Shown here one piece after another: positions 50,709 through 59,098 of a DNA stretch of 64,000 nt (positions are counted from its first letter, which is position 1; every line of letters begins with the position of its first letter). A program made the position numbers and the translations under genes. The notes under the pieces were generated by a model. That model worked only from the letters and a program-made list of their open reading frames with translations, did not search any database and was not told the origin of the DNA. Source of the DNA: Ferrovibrio sp. (lineage in GTDB: Bacteria; Pseudomonadota; Alphaproteobacteria; Ferrovibrionales; Ferrovibrionaceae); contig JAGOQS010000001.1 in NCBI GenBank assembly GCA_017991315.1, forward strand, positions 310,001-374,000, in the 5' to 3' direction.

Positions 50709-52715
50709 ATGAGCGACGACAGCGGCAAGATCACGCAGGGCCTGGACGCTGACACTCAGCGCAAGGTCGAGGAATATATCGAGCAGGAAGAGGGCGCGGC
50801 CAACCGGCTTTCTGGCTGGAGCGGCCATCTGATCACGGCTTTGGCGGTGATCATGACGCTGTTCCATCTCTATGCCGCCTACGACATCGTGCCGACCCAG
50901 GAATTGCGCCCGATCCATGTCGGCTTCGTGCTGCTGCTCACCTTCCTGCTGTTTCCCATCGCCGCCCGTTTCCGCGACCGTATCCGTTGGTGGGATGTGC
51001 TCACCGCGCTGATCGGCATCGGCACCATCTGGTATCTGCTCCAGGGCGGAGAGGACCTCACCGACCGCGCCACCTTGCCGAACCAGACCGACATGATGGT
51101 CGGCGCCGTGTTTATCCTGCTGGTGCTGGAGGCAACGCGCCGCACCACCGGCTGGATCATGCCGGTGGTGGCGATCCTTTTCATCCTGTATGCGCTGTTC
51201 GGGCCCTACCTGCCGGCGCCCTGGACTCACAAGGGCTATGATCTCGACCGGCTGGTCGGTCATCTCTACATGACGCTGGAAGGCATCTTCGGCACCGCGG
51301 TCGATGTGTCCTCCAGCCTGATCATCCTGTTCACCATCTTCGGTGCCGTGCTGCAATTCTCCGGCGCCGGCAAATTCTTCATCGATTTCTCTTTCTCGGC
51401 GCTAGGCGGCAAGACCAACTCGACTGGCCGCGCCATCGTGCTGTCCTCCTTCCTGCTCGGCGGTCCCTCGGGCTCCGGCGTCGCCACCACCGTCACCATC
51501 GGTTCGGTGGCCTGGCCGATGCTGAAGCGCGCCGGCTATCTGCCGGCAGCCGCAGGCGGCTTGCTGGCGGCGGGCGGCCTCGGCGCCATCATCTCACCGC
51601 CGGTGCTGGGCGCGGCGGCCTTCCTGATCGCCGAGTTCCTCAAGATTTCCTATCTCGACGTCATCCGCATGGCGGCGATCCCGACGCTGCTCTACTACTT
51701 CAGCCTGCTGGTGATGGTGGAGCTGGATACCGGCAAATACGCCATCGCCAATGTCGATATGGGCGAGCGCCAGAGCCTGTGGGCGCTGACCAAGCAGTAT
51801 GGCTATCACTTCACCTCGCTGATCTCGATCGTGGTGCTGATGCTGCTCGGCTTCTCGCCGGTGTTGAGCGTGTTCTGGGCCACTATCCTGGCTGTCGCCG
51901 TGAGCTATTGCCGCCGCGATACCGCCCTGGTGCCAAAGAAGCTGATCGAGGCGCTGGCATCGGGCTCGGTCGGCGTGCTTGGCACGGCGGCGACCTGCGC
52001 CGCCGCTGGCATCATCGTCGGCGTCGTCACGCTCACGGGTCTGGGCTTGAAGTTCAGTTCCATCGCCATCGCCTATGCCGGCGGCAGCCTGGTGCTGACA
52101 GCGGTCTACACCGCGCTGATCGTGTGGATCGTCGGCCTCGCCGTGCCGGTCACGGCGTCCTACATCATCTGCGCGGTGATCGCGGCGCCGGCGCTGATCC
52201 AGCTTGGCGTGAAGGATTACGCCGCGCATATGTTCATCTTCTACTACGCGGTGCTCTCCGAAGTGTCGCCGCCGACCGCCTTGTCGCCTTTCGCAGCGGC
52301 AGCGATCACTGGCGCCAGCCCCTACACCACGACGCTGCAAAGCTGGAAATACACCATGCCGGCCTTCCTGGTGCCGTTCGTGTTCGTGCTCGATCCGCTC
52401 GGCATCGGCCTGCTGCTGGAAATGCCCAAGGATGGCTCATGGCTGCACATCGTCTGGGTCAGCTTCTCCACCTGCGTCGGCATCTTCGCCTATGGCATCG
52501 CCACGCAAGGCTTCTTCATGAAGCGCACCGGCCTGGCGCTGCAGCTTGCCTTCATCCTGGCCGGCACGATGCTGCTGTTCCCCTCGATCATGGATGCCCT
52601 GTTCGGCTTCATCGAGGTGCAGCATATCGAGCCGATCAAGATCGCCGGCATCCTGCTCACCGCCGTGCTGTGCGGCGTGCAATGGATGGGAAGAAGTAAG
52701 TCGGCGGCGGCTTAA
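50709..52715 (+). CDS. TRAP transporter fused permease (4TM/12TM)
   Basis: 668 residues with some 17-19 membrane helices. The N-terminal quarter corresponds to the small subunit and the rest to DctM, including LLGGPSGSGVATTVTIGSVAWPMLKRAGY, GAIISPPVLGAAAFLIAEFL and the C-terminal EVSPPTALSPFAAAAITGA. It starts with a charged ~35-residue cytoplasmic stretch. It pairs with the TAXI protein at 49615. Its stop TAA overlaps the stop of the convergent oxidoreductase at the palindrome TTAA (52712-52715). Confidence 0.93.
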   Translation: MSDDSGKITQGLDADTQRKVEEYIEQEEGAANRLSGWSGHLITALAVIMTLFHLYAAYDIVPTQELRPIHVGFVLLLTFLLFPIAARFRDRIRWWDVLTALIGIGTIWYLLQGGEDLTDRATLPNQTDMMVGAVFILLVLEATRRTTGWIMPVVAILFILYALFGPYLPAPWTHKGYDLDRLVGHLYMTLEGIFGTAVDVSSSLIILFTIFGAVLQFSGAGKFFIDFSFSALGGKTNSTGRAIVLSSFLLGGPSGSGVATTVTIGSVAWPMLKRAGYLPAAAGGLLAAGGLGAIISPPVLGAAAFLIAEFLKISYLDVIRMAAIPTLLYYFSLLVMVELDTGKYAIANVDMGERQSLWALTKQYGYHFTSLISIVVLMLLGFSPVLSVFWATILAVAVSYCRRDTALVPKKLIEALASGSVGVLGTAATCAAAGIIVGVVTLTGLGLKFSSIAIAYAGGSLVLTAVYTALIVWIVGLAVPVTASYIICAVIAAPALIQLGVKDYAAHMFIFYYAVLSEVSPPTALSPFAAAAITGASPYTTTLQSWKYTMPAFLVPFVFVLDPLGIGLLLEMPKDGSWLHIVWVSFSTCVGIFAYGIATQGFFMKRTGLALQLAFILAGTMLLFPSIMDALFGFIEVQHIEPIKIAGILLTAVLCGVQWMGRSKSAAA

Positions 52716-54958
52716 GCCATCTGCCTAAGGATCGGCAGGCGGGTCAGGCGTGGCCCGCCGGCACGCTGGATGGCGTTGGCTAAAGCCGGCGCCAGCGGCG
52801 GCACGCCAGGCTCGCCGGCACCGCCGGGGGGCGCGCTGCTGGCGATGAAATGCACCGCAATCGGCGGCGTGTCGGCCAGGCGCGGCATCTGGTAGCTGTC
52901 GAAATTCTCTTCCACCACGCCACCGTTCTTCAGCGTCACTTCGCCATGCAGCGCGGCGGCCAGCGCGAAGACCACGGCGCCGGAGAATTGCGCCTCGGCG
53001 ATATTCGGGTTCAGCACGCGACCGATATCGGCGGCCACCGTGATGCGGCTCAGGCGCGGCTGACCCTTATCGAGTTCCAGTTCCACGACTTGCGCGACGA
53101 TAGCGCCGAAGGAGGTGTGCAACGCCAGGCCACGGCCCTGGCCGGGCAGCAAAGGCGCGTCCCAGCCGGCCTTGGCGGCCACCAGTTCCAGCACAGCCTG
53201 ATGGCGTGGCGCATTGGCCAGCAGCTTCATGCGGTAGGCCAGCGGATCGATGCCGGCCTGCAACGCCGCCTGGTCGATCATGGTTTCCTTCACAAAGGCG
53301 GTATGCGAATGGCCAACCGAGCGCCAGAAACCGACCGGCACCGGGGTTTCCACCGGCAGCCAGTCCAATCGCAGGTCCGGTATCGCATAGGCCGCTTCAT
53401 GGGCGCCCTCGAAGGCGGTTTCGTCCGGCCCGAGGAAGCGCGAGGGCGGAAACACCCGGCGCATGATCGAGGGGCAGGCGATGACCTGTTTCCAGGCGGT
53501 GATGCTGCCCTGTGCATCCAGGCCTACACGCAGGCGATGCAGGCTGGCCGGGCGGTAGAAATCGTTGCGCATATCCTCTTCGCGCGGCCACAGCACCTGG
53601 ATCGGCAGGCCGGGTACCGCCTTGGCGACGCGCGCCGCTACCGCCACGAAATCGCCTTCCGCGCGGCGCCCGAAACCGCCACCAAGGAAGGTGGTATGCA
53701 CCCGCACCTTGTCGGCATCAATGCCGGTGCCATCGGCGGCGGCCTTGCGCGCGAGGTCCTGGCCCTGGGTCGGCGCCCAGACATCGACAAAGCCATCGCG
53801 GCCGAGCCGTACCGTGGCATTCATCGGCTCGAGTGCAGCATGGGCCAGCAGCGGCAGGCGGTATTCGGCATCAAGGGTTGTCGCGGCGGAAGCCAGTGCC
53901 TTGTCGGCATCGCCATGGCTCACCGCCTTGTCCGGCTTGCCGGTGACGAAGCTTTGCTCATACATGCGCCATAGCGTGGCGCTATCCAGCAGGTCCTGCG
54001 CGCCCGGGCCCCATTGAGCGTTTACGGCGTCGCGCGCGCTCAGCGCCCGCCAAGTGCTGTCGGCGACCACAGCGAAGCCATTGTCCAGCGCCACCACGGC
54101 CTTCACGCCGGGCAGCGCCAATGCCTTGGTGCCATCCAGGCTTTTCAGCTTGGCGCCCAGTTGCGGCGCGAAGCGCACCACGGCGAAAAGCTGCCCCGGT
54201 TCGCGCACATCAATGCCGAAGCGCGCTGAGCCGTCGATCTTGGTCGGCGTATCGAGGCGCTGCTGCGGCCTGCCGAGCAGGGTCCATTGCTCAGGATCTT
54301 TCAGCACCACATCGGCGGGCGCGGGCAGTGATGCTGCGGCTTCCGCCAGTTCGCCATAGCCGAGGCTGCGGCCTGAAGCCGGATGCAGCACACGGCCGGC
54401 CTCGGCGCGGCATTCCTGCACGGCCACGCCCCAGGCCGAGGCTGCGGCCTGCACCAGTTGCAGCCGCGCCACGGCGCCGGCGCGGCGCAAGGGCTGGAAC
54501 AGCCAGCGCACCGAACTGGAGCCGCCGGTGATCTGCTGCCCGGCGATACGGCCCATGCGTTCCAGCAGCCAGTCGGCGGTGGATCCGAGCTTCTCAGGGC
54601 TGCCGCCGGCCAGCATCGCCTTCACCAGATAGGTATTGCGGTAGATCGCATCCGCCGGGGCATTGCGCACGTCGATGCGCTCCAGCGGCATGTCCAGTTC
54701 CTCGGCCACCAGGGTCGGCAGCACGGTATGCACGCCCTGGCCCATCTCCGACTGGCACAGCAGCACGGTGGCGCGGTCGTCGGCGCCGATATGCAGCCAG
54801 ATGCCAAGCTGGAAGCTCTGCACGCTGCGCACGCGTTGCTGTCCCTGGGCTTGAGCCTCGAAGGGAAGCGGCATGCCCACCAGCAAACCTGTCGCCGCGA
54901 TGCCTTTCAGCAGGTCGCGGCGGCTTACTGACCGAGTTTCATCGTGGAGGGAAGCCAT
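52712..54958 (-). CDS. Xanthine-dehydrogenase-family molybdopterin subunit (IorB-like)
   Basis: 748 residues. The twin-arginine motif SVSRRDLLKG at residues 10-19 implies export. Molybdopterin contacts are EMGQGVHT and FLGGGFGRRAEGDFV; the presumed catalytic Glu lies in GEPGVPPLAPALANA near the C-terminus. This is the pattern of isoquinoline 1-oxidoreductase beta-type and aldehyde dehydrogenase-type large subunits, which need a small [2Fe-2S] subunit; none is adjacent. The start at 54958 overlaps the dctM stop by 34 bases, making it the last gene of a TRAP operon. Substrate unknown, perhaps that of the transporter. Confidence 0.88.
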   Translation of the reverse strand: MASLHDETRSVSRRDLLKGIAATGLLVGMPLPFEAQAQGQQRVRSVQSFQLGIWLHIGADDRATVLLCQSEMGQGVHTVLPTLVAEELDMPLERIDVRNAPADAIYRNTYLVKAMLAGGSPEKLGSTADWLLERMGRIAGQQITGGSSSVRWLFQPLRRAGAVARLQLVQAAASAWGVAVQECRAEAGRVLHPASGRSLGYGELAEAAASLPAPADVVLKDPEQWTLLGRPQQRLDTPTKIDGSARFGIDVREPGQLFAVVRFAPQLGAKLKSLDGTKALALPGVKAVVALDNGFAVVADSTWRALSARDAVNAQWGPGAQDLLDSATLWRMYEQSFVTGKPDKAVSHGDADKALASAATTLDAEYRLPLLAHAALEPMNATVRLGRDGFVDVWAPTQGQDLARKAAADGTGIDADKVRVHTTFLGGGFGRRAEGDFVAVAARVAKAVPGLPIQVLWPREEDMRNDFYRPASLHRLRVGLDAQGSITAWKQVIACPSIMRRVFPPSRFLGPDETAFEGAHEAAYAIPDLRLDWLPVETPVPVGFWRSVGHSHTAFVKETMIDQAALQAGIDPLAYRMKLLANAPRHQAVLELVAAKAGWDAPLLPGQGRGLALHTSFGAIVAQVVELELDKGQPRLSRITVAADIGRVLNPNIAEAQFSGAVVFALAAALHGEVTLKNGGVVEENFDSYQMPRLADTPPIAVHFIASSAPPGGAGEPGVPPLAPALANAIQRAGGPRLTRLPILRQMA

Positions 54959-56232
54959 AGCGCCACTTCCGGAAACAGCATGATCAGGGCAATACCCAAC
55001 CCGAGCATCAGCATATAGGGGATGGCGGCCTTGTCCACCTCGACCAGCGGCGCGCCGGTGATGGAACGGATGACAATCAGGTTCATGCCGACCGGCGGCG
55101 AGATCAGCGCCAGTTCCAGGTTGATGGTGAGCAGCACGCCATACCATACCTTGTCGATGCCGAGCGCCGCCATCACCGGCAGGATCACCGGCGTGGTGAT
55201 CAGGATGATCGAGAAGCTTTCCAGGATCAGGCCCAGGATGAAGATCACCACCATTAGAATGGCGAGGAACTGGTACTTGGTCAGGTTATTCTCGACCACG
55301 ATGGCAACGAGCTGGTCCGGGATATGCAGCTTGGTCAGCATATGGCCGAACAGGCCGGCGGAGACAATGATCAGGAACAGCACCGCCGAGGTGCGTGCCG
55401 CTTCCTGGCCGCCCTGCCAGAGATCCTTGAGGCCGAATTTGCGGTAGATGAAGGTGGCGATGAACAAGGCCCAGAGCGCGCCGGTGGCGGCGGCCTCGGT
55501 GGCGGTGAAGATGCCGAGATACATGCCGCCGAGCACGAAGGGCGGCAGCGTGAAGGCCCAGAAGGAACGCTTCAGCGCGGCGCCCATCTCGGCCGGCGAG
55601 GCGCGGGCCGGGCGGATATAGCCGCCGGCATTGATGCGCTTCTGCTCCATGCGGCCTTCGGTGAACCAGCAATAGGCGGCGAAGATCACCGCCATCAGGA
55701 TGCCGGGGAACACGCCGGCCATGAACAGCGCGCCGACCGAGGTATCGGACGCGACGCCGTAAAGCACCATCGGCGCCGAGGGCGGAATCAGGATGCCGAG
55801 GGTGCCGCCGCCGGCCACCACGCCATAGGCGCCGCGCGGCGTGTAGCCGTATTTCAGCATCTGCGGAATGGCGACGGCGCCGATGGTCAGCGCGGTGGCC
55901 ACCGAGGAGCCGGAAATCGCGGCAAAGACCGCGCAGGCGAACACGGTGGCGATGCCGAGGCCGCCGGGGATATGGCGCATGAAGGTATAGGCGGCGCCGT
56001 AGAGGTCATCCACCACTTTGCCGCGCACCATGAAATGCGACATCAGCATGAATAGCGGGATCGCCACCAGCAGGTAGCCATCCAGTTGCCCGATGATGAA
56101 TTCGCCCAGCGTCGGGATGCTGCCCTCGACGTAGAACAGCACGGCGGCAGAGAACAGGAACATGCCGGCGAACATCGGCAGGCCGGTATAGAGCAGGGCG
56201 ATCAGCAGCGTGAGGATGATGATGAAGGACAT
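54925..56232 (-). CDS. TRAP transporter large permease, DctM family (third system)
   Basis: 435 residues with about twelve membrane segments and DctM motifs: AISGSSVATALTIGAVAIPQMLKYGYTP, GTLGILIPPSAPMVLYGV and ISPPVGMNLIVI. Together with dctQ and dctP upstream it forms a DctP-type TRAP system transcribed on the minus strand, ending with the molybdopterin gene, which starts inside it. Confidence 0.93.
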   Translation of the reverse strand: MSFIIILTLLIALLYTGLPMFAGMFLFSAAVLFYVEGSIPTLGEFIIGQLDGYLLVAIPLFMLMSHFMVRGKVVDDLYGAAYTFMRHIPGGLGIATVFACAVFAAISGSSVATALTIGAVAIPQMLKYGYTPRGAYGVVAGGGTLGILIPPSAPMVLYGVASDTSVGALFMAGVFPGILMAVIFAAYCWFTEGRMEQKRINAGGYIRPARASPAEMGAALKRSFWAFTLPPFVLGGMYLGIFTATEAAATGALWALFIATFIYRKFGLKDLWQGGQEAARTSAVLFLIIVSAGLFGHMLTKLHIPDQLVAIVVENNLTKYQFLAILMVVIFILGLILESFSIILITTPVILPVMAALGIDKVWYGVLLTINLELALISPPVGMNLIVIRSITGAPLVEVDKAAIPYMLMLGLGIALIMLFPEVALWLPSTMKLGQ

Positions 56233-56241
56233 GGCGCTGCG

Positions 56242-56775
56242 TTACTCGTGGCTGCGGGTGCCGTGGATCGGATCATCGGCGACCGGCGGTTGCCATTGCC
56301 GGCTCAGGGCTTCGGCCAACTGCACCAGGGCGACCAGCAGCAGCAAGGTGCCGCCGATGGGCAGGAAAATATGAATCCACCACATCGGCACCCAGGCCAG
56401 CGTGTTGGCCTTCACGCCGATCATCTGCGAGAAGCTGACGGTATCGATGCCGGCCCACAGCATCAGGCCGCCGACCACCGCCACGGATGCGGCGGAAAAC
56501 ACCGCCAGCAGGCGCTGGCCGGTGCGGTTGAACTTCGTCACCAGGGCATCGACGCCGATATTGGCGTTCAGCCGTTGTGCTTCCGGCATCGCCAGCAGCA
56601 CCATGATGATCACCAGCCAGGTGGCGCTTTCATCGATCCAGCTTTGCGCCGCATGGAAGAAATAGCGCGCCACCACGCCGGCACCCACCAGCGCCAGGCA
56701 GACCAAAGCCGCGAGCCCCGCCACTTGCGCGGCGAGGCCCGACAGCAACGCGATGAAGCGTGTGATCAAAGCCAT
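56242..56775 (-). CDS. TRAP transporter small permease, DctQ family (third system)
   Basis: 177 residues with four membrane helices and the DctQ segment ARYFFHAAQSWIDESATWLVIIMVLLA. It lies one base after dctP and nine bases before dctM. Family membership is clear from helix pattern and position. Confidence 0.9.
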   Translation of the reverse strand: MALITRFIALLSGLAAQVAGLAALVCLALVGAGVVARYFFHAAQSWIDESATWLVIIMVLLAMPEAQRLNANIGVDALVTKFNRTGQRLLAVFSAASVAVVGGLMLWAGIDTVSFSQMIGVKANTLAWVPMWWIHIFLPIGGTLLLLVALVQLAEALSRQWQPPVADDPIHGTRSHE

Positions 56776-56776
56776 C

Positions 56777-57775
56777 TCAGAGCTTGTTGAGCGCGTCGAT
56801 CAGCTTCGGGCCGTTTTCCGGCACCGCCTTCACGAAGGCATCGATCACCGGCTTCTGCAGCGCCGCCTTCCAGGTGGCGGCCTCGGCCGGGGTCTGCATG
56901 TGGATGGTCATGCCCTTCTGCGGCAGTTCCTTGATCGCGGCTTCGGCGGTCGCTTCGGTCAGGCCGATCATGTCGGCCTCGGCCTTCTTGGCGGCGGCCG
57001 CCAGCGCGTCCTTCTCGCCCGTGGTGAGGCGGTTATACCAGGCCGGGTTGGCGAACATGTGGAAGTAGACCGAGAAATACGGCGCCACGGTGCCGAACTT
57101 CTGCACTTCATAGAAGCGGCGGCTGACGGCGGCCGACACGTCGGTGAGGCCGGCATCGAGCACGCCAGATTGCAGCGCCTGATAGACTTCCGGTGCCGGC
57201 GTCGGGGTCGGCGAGGCGCCGATGGCGGCCAGGCCGGTATCGGAAAGCGCCGAGAGGCCGCGGATCTTCAGGCCCTTGAGGTCTTCAAGCTGCACCAGCG
57301 GCTTCTTCGCCGAGGTGAAGATCGATTGCCGCGTGGTGTAGAACCAGGTGATGTTGCGCACGCCCTTGGCCAGCAAGGCCTGCTCCAGGATCAGCGCCGC
57401 CGGCGAGCCCGGAAACTTCTTGATCTTCTCCAGGTCGGTCAGCAGGTAGGGGATGGTCAGCACGTTCATCTCAGGGACGGTGTTGCCCCAGGTGAAGTTG
57501 GTCAGCACGCCGGCTTCGAAGGCGCCGCGCGCCACGCTGGCATGGGTCTCGCTCTGCTTGGCGAGCTGTTCGGCGGGGAAGATTTCCACCCGCATGGTGC
57601 CCTTGGTGCGGGCTTCGAGATCGGCCTTGAAGGCTTCCACGGCCTTGTGCACGTGGTGCGCGGTCGGCACCGGATGGCTGATGCGCATCACGGTCTGGGC
57701 CTGGGCGGCGCCGGCCATCAACGAGCCGGCGGCGAGGGCGGCAATAGCGGTAACACTGAGCGCGACGAGACGCAT
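56777..57775 (-). CDS. TRAP transporter solute-binding protein, DctP family (third system)
   Basis: 332 residues with a signal peptide (MRLVALSVTAIAALAAGSLMAGAAQA, cleavage around 26). The core shows RISHPVPTAHHVHKAVEAF, VEIFPAEQLAKQSETHASVARGAFE, LKIRGLSAL and YQALQSGVLDAGL. The DctP-type Arg for carboxylate binding is in KIRG. The ligand is unknown; the downstream molybdenum enzyme suggests an aromatic or aldehyde-yielding acid. First gene of the operon, divergent from an EamA gene. Confidence 0.92.
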   Translation of the reverse strand: MRLVALSVTAIAALAAGSLMAGAAQAQTVMRISHPVPTAHHVHKAVEAFKADLEARTKGTMRVEIFPAEQLAKQSETHASVARGAFEAGVLTNFTWGNTVPEMNVLTIPYLLTDLEKIKKFPGSPAALILEQALLAKGVRNITWFYTTRQSIFTSAKKPLVQLEDLKGLKIRGLSALSDTGLAAIGASPTPTPAPEVYQALQSGVLDAGLTDVSAAVSRRFYEVQKFGTVAPYFSVYFHMFANPAWYNRLTTGEKDALAAAAKKAEADMIGLTEATAEAAIKELPQKGMTIHMQTPAEAATWKAALQKPVIDAFVKAVPENGPKLIDALNKL

Positions 57776-57911
57776 GGTTGTTGTTCCTCCCGAAAATTCG
57801 ATCCGGTGTATTTATCAGAACCCTAAGTTTAAGGTAACTGCCCGGTTGGGGCGAACAAATTTATCTCCCGCGTGGCTTGAGCGTGGCTCCGTCCGGGCGT
57901 AACGATCCGGC

Positions 57912-58826
57912 ATGGAAACGCCCGCCGAGACCCCGAACCCGGCCACACCCCCACTTGCGCATAAGCCCCAGAACTGGGCCCTGGCGGCCTTGATCATCGG
58001 CGCGCTGGCCATCGCCTTCTCACCGATCTTCGTGCGGCTGTCCGAGGTCGGCCCCACCGCCACCGGCTTCTACCGCACTGCACTCGCGATCCCGCCGCTA
58101 TGGCTGTGGTGGATGGTGCGCGCGCCGGCACCAGAGCGCGCCACCCTGCCGCCGCTCAGCCTGATCCTGCTGCCCGGCCTGCTGTTCGCCGGCGACCTGT
58201 TCTTCTGGCATCTGGCGATCAAATACACGTCGGTCGCGAATGCCACCTTGCTCAGCAACTTCGCCCCCGTCATCGTCACGCTCGGCGCCTGGCTGATACT
58301 GCGCGAGCGCATCAACAGGCTGTTCATGCTGGCGATGGCGGTGTCGATCTGCGGCGCCCTGATGCTGGTCGGTTCCAGCTTCCAGCTTGGCGGCACCAAT
58401 GTGTTCGGCGACATGCTGGCCTTCGCCACCGCCGGCTTCTATGGCCTCTACATGATCGCCGTGGCCAAGCTGCGCGGCCGCCATGGCACGCAGTCGCTGA
58501 TGCTGTGGTCCAGCCTGGTGACGGCGCTGGCCTTGCTGCCGGCGACCTTGCTGATGGGCGAGGGGCTGCTGCCGGCGACGGGGCAGGGCTGGCTGACGCT
58601 GTTCGGCCTCGCCTGGGTCAGCCATGCGCTGGGCCAGGGATTGATCGCCTATGCGCTCGGCCATTTGCCGGCGTCATTTTCCTCGCTGGTGGTGCTGCTG
58701 CAGCCGGTGGCGGCCGCCTTCTTCGGCTGGCTGTGGCTCGGCGAAAGCCTGAGCGGCCTGCAGATCGGCGGCGGCCTGGTGGTGCTGTTCGGCATCTACC
58801 TGGCCCGCAGGGCACAGCTTAAGTGA
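57912..58826 (+). CDS. EamA-family (DMT) transporter
   Basis: 304 residues with ten membrane helices in two repeats. Repeat one ends LSNFAPVIVTLGAWLILRERINR; repeat two ends LVVLLQPVAAAFFGWLWLGESLSG, both with the family Pro and Glu. A short Pro/Thr-rich tail precedes the first helix. Substrate unknown; not obviously linked to neighbours. It is followed by a cluster of palindromic repeats. Confidence 0.9.
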   Translation: METPAETPNPATPPLAHKPQNWALAALIIGALAIAFSPIFVRLSEVGPTATGFYRTALAIPPLWLWWMVRAPAPERATLPPLSLILLPGLLFAGDLFFWHLAIKYTSVANATLLSNFAPVIVTLGAWLILRERINRLFMLAMAVSICGALMLVGSSFQLGGTNVFGDMLAFATAGFYGLYMIAVAKLRGRHGTQSLMLWSSLVTALALLPATLLMGEGLLPATGQGWLTLFGLAWVSHALGQGLIAYALGHLPASFSSLVVLLQPVAAAFFGWLWLGESLSGLQIGGGLVVLFGIYLARRAQLK

Positions 58827-58878
58827 AACCTGCGTCGGCCATGCCCGAGGATGACGGCTGAAACAAAAACAAGTCGTC

Positions 58879-59076
58879 ATGCGCGGACTGGATCCGCGCA
58901 TCTCTCTCAGCGCGGCCTGAGATCCTCGGGTCAAGCCCGAGGATGACGAGTAAACAACAACAGGTCGTCATGCCGGCGAAAGCCGGCATCCCATTTTTAC
59001 CATTGAAATGGGACTCTCGCTTCCGCGAGAGTGACAAACAAAAACAGGTCATCATGCGCGGACTTGATCCGCGCAT
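58879..59076. repeat. Palindromic repeat cluster B
   Basis: Simple palindromes with 9-base arms and 5-base loops at 58879-58901, 58922-58944 and 59054-59076. Between the last two is a three-hairpin module at 58970-59032: ATGCCGGC arms, a CCCATTT...AAATGGG stem, and ACTCTCGC arms. The spacers are A-rich (ACAAACAAAAACAGG). The cluster fills most of the gap between the EamA gene and the convergent acetoacetyl-CoA synthetase gene. Confidence 0.88.
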
Positions 59077-59098
59077 CTCAGGCCGGATCAGGAAAACC

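Noticed and set aside
58879-59076. Possible CRISPR array
   Set aside because: Repeats are palindromes of variable sequence with irregular spacing, not identical direct repeats with unique spacers, and no cas gene is near.
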